This document shows, piece after piece, positions 57,879 to 64,000 of a DNA stretch of 64,000 nucleotides. The stretch spans positions 496,001 through 560,000 of the forward strand of contig WSYJ01000164.1 of assembly GCA_020186115.1 (NCBI GenBank), written 5' to 3'. Made by a program: the position numbers and the translations under genes. The notes beneath the pieces were generated by a model. That model searched no databases, was not told the origin of the DNA, and saw only the letters and a program-made list of their open reading frames with translations. Positions within the stretch are counted from its first letter, which is position 1, and every line of letters starts with the position of its first letter. Source of the stretch: Histomonas meleagridis (Eukaryota; Parabasalia; Tritrichomonadida; Dientamoebidae).

Positions 57879-59612
57879 ATGCGACCGTTAATTATTTTTG
57901 AAATGTCAACAAAAAGAACTTTTTTCCTAAGCACAATTGAAATGGCTGTTGACACGACTATTATGAACAAAAGGGTTTCTGGTTTCTTGTGTCTAATACG
58001 TCAAAGCAATAACTTTCAATTAATTTGGTCACCATTTGATCCATCTACAGGAGAATCAATTTTTCAACCAATAAAAATTCCCACCACTGATCAATGGGCT
58101 AAAAATGGTCCCTTCATATTTGATTGTAAGGAAGTTTTTTTCATTCAGTTCAGTGAAAATCCATTAACTCTCACAATATTCCGAAATAATGAAGGAAACC
58201 ATACTTACCTCATACCAGAATCAGAGTTTATATCGGTAGTTCAGCTAGTTGAACAACTTATTCTTAATGGTATTGCAGTTCCATGTAAAGAACCTTCATA
58301 TTCCCTTGAATTTTATAAGCGATGTCGCGAAGGTGTTTATTCATATACTCCACCTCCACTTAAACTTAATTACAAACCATATACCACACTTTCTAATTTC
58401 TGGTTAGATGTTCATCACTTTTTCACCGAGCTCATGATATATTTAGATTCCAGTGGTACCGTACCTCTTGATACCGACTTTCCATTAGCATCCGCTGCAC
58501 GAGCCTGCCATGAATTAGTTATGAATGAAATCAATGATTACTTATCAAAAGTTCCGCAGTATACCCAAATCACCAAATCCGAAATTCCAACTTTATTTGA
58601 TTCCAATGGCCGTCTTATTGATCCCGAGCTTTTTTTACATCGCGCATATCATTCCGGAATAGAGCCCTCTGCGCTTCCTGATCTGTTACCATTTGTCTTT
58701 GGGGTCTATTCATATGATTCCACTTCCGAAGAACGTGAAAAAATACGCGCAGACCTTCAAAACGAATTTTCTATTTTGAAGTCACAAGTCGAATCGAAAC
58801 TTCCGATACAAATCCAAAACAGCAAAAAGACAACTGACGATTATCGGGTCATCTCACACGATGTTGCGCGTACAGATCGAGGACTTTCATCCTTTAAGAA
58901 CCTTAAAGGAACAGGTCCGAAGATCTTAGCTGAACTTTTACATGTTTCAACACAATATGATCCAGAACTTGGTTATTTGCAAGGGATGAATGATCTTTTT
59001 GTTCCGATAATGTTATCATATATTCCATTATGGAATGATGATAGTGAGCCCATAAACGAAAGTGGGGAAATCATTGATTGTAGTAATGTTCTATATATCA
59101 TTTTTTGGTGTTTCCAACGAATGTTAACAAAGACTAAACAATTGGAATTACTTGCGGACGTCACTGAATGCTGCAAGAAAAGGGCCGCAACTGTTATACA
59201 TTTGTTATCATCTGTATCGCCAGTCGCCGCGATTTGGATGAGGAATAGAGGTATGCAAGACCTGCTATGGTGCTATTCCGATTTCTTGCTGATGTTCAAG
59301 AGAACGTACGCTGACGTGTGGAGCGTTTGGCTTAAGTTTAGCTGCTCACTAAAGCCGGACAAGTGGCTGTGCTACTTCACGTGCGCAATGATAATCGCGT
59401 GCTTCGAGAAGTTGACGTTGGAAAAGGATACGTCGCTAACGGCAATGATGGACGCATTCCCAAAAAGAGTGAGCGAAATGGACGTGGAAACTGTGGGAAG
59501 CATCGCGTTGTGGCTATGCGAAAAGGTACCGCTGCCTGACGACGAAGAGATTGATGACGGAGATGAGGAAATTGAGAAATTCGACTTCTTCGAGGCATTA
59601 TGCACAAAATAA
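57879..59612 (+). CDS. TBC-domain Rab GTPase-activating protein (TBC1D15/Gyp7-like)
   Basis: A protein of 577 residues. The N-terminal 250 residues resemble the lipid- or Rab-binding region of TBC1D15-type proteins (GFLCLIRQSNNFQLIWSPFD). The TBC domain starts near 320 with ISHDVARTDRG (the arginine finger region, I-x-x-D-v-x-R-T) and LGYLQGMNDLFVPIML, where YxQGMND carries the catalytic glutamine. It continues with WCFQRML and WSVWLKFSCSL. It would switch off a Rab. A GACCGTTAA element lies just after the listed ATG (at 57882), so translation may begin at residue 9 (ATG at 57903). The 3' third of the gene is clearly richer in G+C than the 5' part. Confidence 0.88.
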   Translation: MRPLIIFEMSTKRTFFLSTIEMAVDTTIMNKRVSGFLCLIRQSNNFQLIWSPFDPSTGESIFQPIKIPTTDQWAKNGPFIFDCKEVFFIQFSENPLTLTIFRNNEGNHTYLIPESEFISVVQLVEQLILNGIAVPCKEPSYSLEFYKRCREGVYSYTPPPLKLNYKPYTTLSNFWLDVHHFFTELMIYLDSSGTVPLDTDFPLASAARACHELVMNEINDYLSKVPQYTQITKSEIPTLFDSNGRLIDPELFLHRAYHSGIEPSALPDLLPFVFGVYSYDSTSEEREKIRADLQNEFSILKSQVESKLPIQIQNSKKTTDDYRVISHDVARTDRGLSSFKNLKGTGPKILAELLHVSTQYDPELGYLQGMNDLFVPIMLSYIPLWNDDSEPINESGEIIDCSNVLYIIFWCFQRMLTKTKQLELLADVTECCKKRAATVIHLLSSVSPVAAIWMRNRGMQDLLWCYSDFLLMFKRTYADVWSVWLKFSCSLKPDKWLCYFTCAMIIACFEKLTLEKDTSLTAMMDAFPKRVSEMDVETVGSIALWLCEKVPLPDDEEIDDGDEEIEKFDFFEALCTK

Positions 59613-60009
59613 TTTTTGATATGTTTTTTTGTTTCATTTATAATAAACATCGATTTTGGTATAAATTTTCTTTTGTTTTTAATGTGAAACAATGCAATAC
59701 GATCACAAAATATAAAAATATTATTTCTACTGCTTCTAATAGCAATTCGTGGATTGAAAGAGAAATGAAATTAGGATGATCATCATTCATAAATAAAATT
59801 TGTTGTTTTCCAAACGATAATTTGCGGTTATTTATTGTGAAAAGTGCAGAAACAATCGTTTTTACCAAGAATTTGACGGTTATTTGACTCTTAAATTCTT
59901 GTCAACCATTCAATTGGTTTTTAGAGAAAATGACTTCAATTGGAGTAAATCACTCATTTAAATTTGCCCCTTTTTTGAATGGTTTATTTTAACAGCAAAA
60001 AATTGGAGA
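59613..60009. other. Intergenic region, about 400 bp
   Basis: AT-rich with GCGGTTA at about 59824-59830 and GACGGTTA at 59875-59882 upstream of the Rab gene. No coding signal was seen. Confidence 0.4.
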
Positions 60010-60627
60010 ATGCAAAGCCAAACAGTCCCATCATATAAAATCGTGATGGTTGGATCATCTACAGTCGGAAAATCTTCTATCGTACAAAGGCTCGTTCAAG
60101 GCGATTTTTCAGCAGACGGAACAACAACTTGTGGTGCTGATTTTTATACATTTACTTGTCCTGTTCATGGAGAAAACGTAAAACTTATGATTTGGGATAC
60201 AGCAGGACAGGAACGTTTCAGAGCAATTTCTAAAAGCTATTTTAGAAACGCAGTTGGAGCAATTCTGGTTTTTGACATAACAAATCTCTCGTCTTTTGAT
60301 GACCTTACTTCTTGGCTAAGTGATTTCCAAAGTTTAGCCTCACCAAATGCTTATGTTCTTCTTGTTGGGAATAAGGTAGATCTGGAAGAAAGCAGACAGG
60401 TTGGAGCCCAACAAATTAAAGACTTTGCAGACAGGCATCATTTAGAAGTACTCGAAACGTCTGCGCTTCGAGGAAAAAACATTCAAGAAGCATTCACAAG
60501 ATTAGCTTTTGAAGTAACAGCACGTGTAAACAATGGACAAATTATAATTAGTCAGATGCCAAACAAAGCTACACAGCCCACTCTTTTTGTAACCGAGCCA
60601 ACTAAAAAAAACAAATCATGTTGCTAA
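60010..60627 (+). CDS. Rab-family small GTPase
   Basis: A protein of 205 residues with every Rab motif intact: P-loop GSSTVGKSS, switch I with TTCGADFYTF, WDTAGQERFR, GNKVDL and ETSALRGKN. The C-terminus KKNKSCC carries the two cysteines for geranylgeranylation. The closest general type is the Rab5/21/22 or Rab8-like group, but a subfamily cannot be assigned by eye. Switch I has TTTCGAD where most Rabs have TIG-x-D/E-F. It would direct a step of vesicle traffic, and it sits between a TBC RabGAP gene and a TRAPPC11-like gene. Confidence 0.93.
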   Translation: MQSQTVPSYKIVMVGSSTVGKSSIVQRLVQGDFSADGTTTCGADFYTFTCPVHGENVKLMIWDTAGQERFRAISKSYFRNAVGAILVFDITNLSSFDDLTSWLSDFQSLASPNAYVLLVGNKVDLEESRQVGAQQIKDFADRHHLEVLETSALRGKNIQEAFTRLAFEVTARVNNGQIIISQMPNKATQPTLFVTEPTKKNKSCC

Positions 60628-60800
60628 AAACAAAATTTCTTTCATTATTGCGCTATTACAATTAAACAAAAACTTTTTTACAAAACCTTTTAATATTTTT
60701 TTCTGATTATTTCCTTCTTTCTATATTCCCAAAAAAATTTTTATCATTGTACTTTTCTGTGTAAAGTATTTAATTACTTCGTTAATAAACGTTCTACCAG

Positions 60801-62537
60801 ATGAATAGAAGCGAATTTGTACAGAAGCTAAGCGAAGCAGAAAAATTTTATAAAGAAGGAGATCTACAAGAAGCTAACCGCATACATGGTAACATTCTTA
60901 ATCCACCACTTTCTTTTTATTCTCTAACTGCACGCTATTCATATCTAAGTTGCCAATTGATTCCAAGATTACCACAACTTTCCATGAGGTGGATTGATGA
61001 ATCTTTACGGTGCCTTTCACCAAATTATTTTCAATATATTCCAGAAGAATTTTTCCAAAATTTTCTTGATGTTTTTTTTAAAATGGATGAAAATAATTTT
61101 ATTCCATCAGGAGGTTTTTTTAATGTTACAGAACATAGTTTTCTTGAAACATCATGTTCGTTTGTTACTGATAATGTTTTTGAAAATGAAGATATCAATA
61201 TTATCGTTGATATTACAAATTTAATTCCCAAGTTTATACCACACTGCAAATTTTGTGTTCGTCTCACGAGTCTTAATACTAAAAAAGATACAAATGATAA
61301 AAACATAATATTAATTGATAATGAATATGATATTTGTTCATACCAACGCCTTCGCATTCACCATTCATTTCGTCTTTCTGATTGTCAAGACTACTGTGTT
61401 GATTCTATTGGTCTCGTTCTTAACAATTTTACACTTTTCTTCCCCAACTTAACGTTCTCCAAACTTGCACTCAAGACAAAACGCAATGACTGTATTTTAA
61501 CGACCAATCTTCCACCTGTAGGGATTGTATATATTGCCACGCCCATCAAACTTATTTTTAACACAGGCGATGAAAAAGATTATGATATAATTATTACATT
61601 TCACTGTTCTAAAGGGATTATTACCTTCAGTAAAGACAAGTCCGATGTACTCCAAACACATATATTACATATTTCGGAAGCGCATACCATATATGAATAT
61701 GATTTTTTTGTTCATTGTTATATACCTGGCCAAAACACAATAAACGTTGAATGGTTTATTCGCCGTGACTCCAAAGATTTATATTTCACTCGACAAGATT
61801 TACCTCTTGAATTTGTTTGTCCATTTGTATTGCGTAATTCTATCTATGACATGTACCATTCAATTGTCTATAATGAAAGCTACAAAGAAATCCATTCATT
61901 ACACACGTCATCAGATTATTATCTCTTTAATGAATTCAAGATGAACATTGGCTGGAAAGTCAACATTCTTTCGTTTGAAATCCAATCGAAAAATGACGTT
62001 GTCAATTACATTGATACATTTATTGAGTTACCATTTGAGCTTGAGTCGAATGATGAGTTTTCTGTTATGAACAAATTTCATATTAATGGAACAAAACTTA
62101 ATAATATTGATCTTGGTAATATAATCATAACATATAACATCGACTCCGACAATTATTTAGGCACACATAAATATATAATATCATTACCAAATGTCCCAGT
62201 TGTTGAGCAAGAAATAATTGTGAAACTCGATTTCCCTTCGTCAGGTTCACAGTTCGAAATGTGCGAAATGTTTTTGGAGTTAACAAATGTGAGCAAGTTC
62301 CCAATCGAGGCTGTGTTCGAGATATGCAATAGCCAACACTTCGCAATATTCGGTATAATGAATACACAAATTTGTTTGATACCGCAGCAGCCTTTGAAAG
62401 TGAGCATAAGGTTCTTCCCTTTGACACACGGAAATTTGGCTTTCCCAACAATATCATTGACTGCAGCAAATAACTTAAAGAAGTGTTTCTGGAATTCGTC
62501 GCCGTCGTTATTCGTAAGTTATTCAACTGCTTCTTAA
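60801..62537 (+). CDS. TRAPPC11-like trafficking protein (C-terminal Gryzun region)
   Basis: A protein of 578 residues. The second half is beta-rich and its last 150 residues match the end of TRAPPC11. The pieces are KYIISLPNVPVVEQEIIVKL (family: a TLPHVIVENIPLHV-type strand pair), then MFLELTNVSKFPIEAVFEIC, LKVSIRFFPLTHGNLAFPTI and SPSLFVSYS. TRAPPC11 is part of the TRAPPIII complex, which activates Rab1 and acts in ER-Golgi traffic and autophagy. Human TRAPPC11 is about 1130 residues with an N-terminal foie-gras domain. That domain is missing or unrecognisable here, and the N-terminus instead has TPR-like helices (KLSEAEKFYKEGDLQEANRI). AACGTT lies about 12 bp before the ATG. Confidence 0.6.
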   Translation: MNRSEFVQKLSEAEKFYKEGDLQEANRIHGNILNPPLSFYSLTARYSYLSCQLIPRLPQLSMRWIDESLRCLSPNYFQYIPEEFFQNFLDVFFKMDENNFIPSGGFFNVTEHSFLETSCSFVTDNVFENEDINIIVDITNLIPKFIPHCKFCVRLTSLNTKKDTNDKNIILIDNEYDICSYQRLRIHHSFRLSDCQDYCVDSIGLVLNNFTLFFPNLTFSKLALKTKRNDCILTTNLPPVGIVYIATPIKLIFNTGDEKDYDIIITFHCSKGIITFSKDKSDVLQTHILHISEAHTIYEYDFFVHCYIPGQNTINVEWFIRRDSKDLYFTRQDLPLEFVCPFVLRNSIYDMYHSIVYNESYKEIHSLHTSSDYYLFNEFKMNIGWKVNILSFEIQSKNDVVNYIDTFIELPFELESNDEFSVMNKFHINGTKLNNIDLGNIIITYNIDSDNYLGTHKYIISLPNVPVVEQEIIVKLDFPSSGSQFEMCEMFLELTNVSKFPIEAVFEICNSQHFAIFGIMNTQICLIPQQPLKVSIRFFPLTHGNLAFPTISLTAANNLKKCFWNSSPSLFVSYSTAS

Positions 62538-63142
62538 ATAAATAAATATAATATGTACGGATTTGGAAATGTGTTTTTATAATTTCGTTTGTTGAAATAT
62601 AGTTTTGTTTGGTTTACTATTTCATATATAGGAATATTAAAAATTATATGAATAATTAATTGATGATCTAATAATGTCAAAATTCATGCCGTGTATATTT
62701 TCATATAATTTACTAGATAAAGATACTTTTTTGATTTTTTTTTTAAATATGTTTCTGTCTATATTATATACACAATTGTGTAATAATATAATGTTATATT
62801 GACATTTCAATATAATATGATGGTATGAAGTTCTATCTTTTTTTTTGATGAATAAATAAATATTTATTTCCTTTTCGCTCTTATTTATATAAGTACTCTA
62901 TATGATACTTAATCACCTATTTAAGTTATTTTATCTTTACTCCGAACATTCTTTGAATTACTTCAAAAATGGCATTTGTCAAATACAGACATAATTTGTT
63001 GAATCCTTTATATTGTTCAAATGAAGTCAATTTGTGTACTATAATTTGATCAATGAATTAAAGAATAAATTTGTATTTTTGATTGTGAAAAAAATAGAAC
63101 GTTGTGAATGAATATTCTTTAAGTAAAAAAATGAAAAATTAT
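62538..63142. other. Intergenic region between convergent genes, about 600 bp
   Basis: Very AT-rich with T tracts and a near-palindromic ATATTATATACACAATTGTG stretch around 62760. No coding signal was seen. Confidence 0.4.
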
Positions 63143-64000
63143 TTATTTTTGTTGTTCAATTGTAAAGAATCCCCAAACCTCAACAATATCTGCAGCAAAC
63201 ACCGGCTCTCCCGCCAAGAATGTCTGTGCCTCTGTACTTCCGGGGTTGAATCCAATTCCGTATGAATTTTCGATAGTTGCGCTGCATTGGTCGAAGTCAT
63301 CAGCCAATATCAGGTCGTATTTACCGAATGTCAATGTATCCTTTGTTGCGTATAAGTTGCACGAGTCCTTAACTCTCGGCTTATACGGAATGAAAGCGTC
63401 TTGTGACACGCTAAACAAAAACGAGTTTCCTCCGTGACCGAAAGGAATTCCGTCGCAGTTCCATTTAGCAGCAGCGAATCCGCCGAATATGAATTCTCCT
63501 TTCTTAATCAAAACAGCAGTGATACCAATGCCGTCAATCATCTGATGCATTTTCATTATCGACCTTCCATCTCTTTCAGTGGAGAACAACAAATGCGTTT
63601 GCGGTAATGCTCTGAATGGGAAACATAAGTATAATGCCTTACATTGCGCTGGCGATGTCAATATTGCGCTTTCTTGGAATGGCACGAAGTTAAGTTGTTG
63701 CCCCTTTTGCTTATTCTTCTTTTCGCGGCGTTGCGCTAATGCTATTAACGATGTATACTCGGGACCGAAATCACTTTTACGTTTCATTCCGGAGATGCCA
63801 CTTGAAATGTTCATTTGTTGTTCCTCTTTAGCTTCGGAAACATTCGCATTACTAACAATGTTTTCACTTTGCGTTTCTTCTTTCTTAGATTCAGAATCAG
63901 AGTTCTTCTTATGCGGCGTTCGCTTCGGTGTTCCATCGGCTTTCTTCGTCCGCTGCTTTGTTCCTTTCGATTTTTCTTCATTGTTATGCGTTTTCTTTGT
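63143..64000 (-). CDS. TLDc-domain protein, 5' end outside the window
   Basis: The first ATG in view is at 63814, but the frame stays open to the window edge, so the gene is incomplete at its 5' end. The upstream 62 residues are highly charged with KSKGTKQRTKK and K/S/E-rich stretches. The C-terminal 160 residues form a TLDc domain: LLFSTERDGRSIMKMHQMID, VLIKKGEFIFGGFAAAKWNC, GGNSFLFSV and the terminal VEVWGF. TLDc proteins such as OXR1 and TBC1D24 protect against oxidative stress or bind the V-ATPase. The 3' half has higher G+C than neighbouring noncoding DNA. Confidence 0.85.
   Translation of the reverse strand, partial: TKKTHNNEEKSKGTKQRTKKADGTPKRTPHKKNSDSESKKEETQSENIVSNANVSEAKEEQQMNISSGISGMKRKSDFGPEYTSLIALAQRREKKNKQKGQQLNFVPFQESAILTSPAQCKALYLCFPFRALPQTHLLFSTERDGRSIMKMHQMIDGIGITAVLIKKGEFIFGGFAAAKWNCDGIPFGHGGNSFLFSVSQDAFIPYKPRVKDSCNLYATKDTLTFGKYDLILADDFDQCSATIENSYGIGFNPGSTEAQTFLAGEPVFAADIVEVWGFFTIEQQK

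Overview
The window reads as nuclear DNA of a parabasalid protist, most likely a trichomonad close to Tritrichomonas. The DNA is very AT-rich. Genes are long single ORFs with no intron I can support, lie 100-600 bp apart and sit on both strands without operons. The gene content is eukaryotic: dynein light intermediate chain, APC1, IFT140, CFAP58, OSTC, Rab, TBC and VPS9 proteins. The lineage-typical families are also present: DUF3447/ankyrin proteins, BspA-like leucine-rich repeat surface proteins, and bacterial-type metabolic genes. Stop codons often run into TAAA, as in trichomonad mRNAs where stop and poly(A) signal overlap. The exact species is inference. No tRNA, rRNA or CRISPR array was seen.

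Layout. 0.2-12 kb holds conserved genes: dynein light intermediate chain, PAP2 phosphatase, guanylate kinase, secreted cyclophilin, a repetitive secreted cationic-helix protein, adenylate kinase 7, RpiB and APC1. 12-19.4 kb is accessory: an intact DUF3447 gene, a short BspA-like protein, an atypical Rab-like GTPase, a Cys-rich membrane protein and a decayed ankyrin gene. 19.4-43.7 kb holds a CDC123-like gene without an ATG, IFT140, two TMEM50 paralogues around a coiled-coil gene, CFAP58, a large surface protein, a CAP protein, OSTC, a second BspA-like protein, a cupin, a VPS9 protein and a tubulin-ligase-like protein. 43.7-57 kb is a second accessory island: a GC-rich mini-ORF, a 170-bp-period ankyrin array, a broken ORF, a 2328-codon filamentous-haemagglutinin/CdiA-like gene ending in an HNH-type nuclease motif, and a decayed DUF3447 gene. 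57-64 kb returns to conserved genes: a ubiquitin-like protein, a TBC RabGAP, a Rab, a TRAPPC11-like protein and a TLDc protein cut by the window edge.

How the genes fit together. One set serves the flagellum or microtubules (dynein light intermediate chain, AK7, IFT140, CFAP58, tubulin ligase-like). A second serves membrane traffic (two Rab-type GTPases, TBC, VPS9, TRAPPC11-like, TMEM50 pair). A third faces the outside (BspA-like, large membrane protein, CAP, FHA-like, cationic-helix protein).

The most striking items are four. First, a bacterial-type contact-toxin-like gene sits on a protist chromosome behind what looks like a host promoter element. Second, a secreted repeat protein resembles an antimicrobial-peptide polyprotein. 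Third, an ankyrin array has exact 170-bp spacing and out-of-frame conserved spacers, and a second locus in the window carries the same spacer. Fourth, an AACCGTT/AACGGTT (Myb-type) element recurs just upstream of many start codons.
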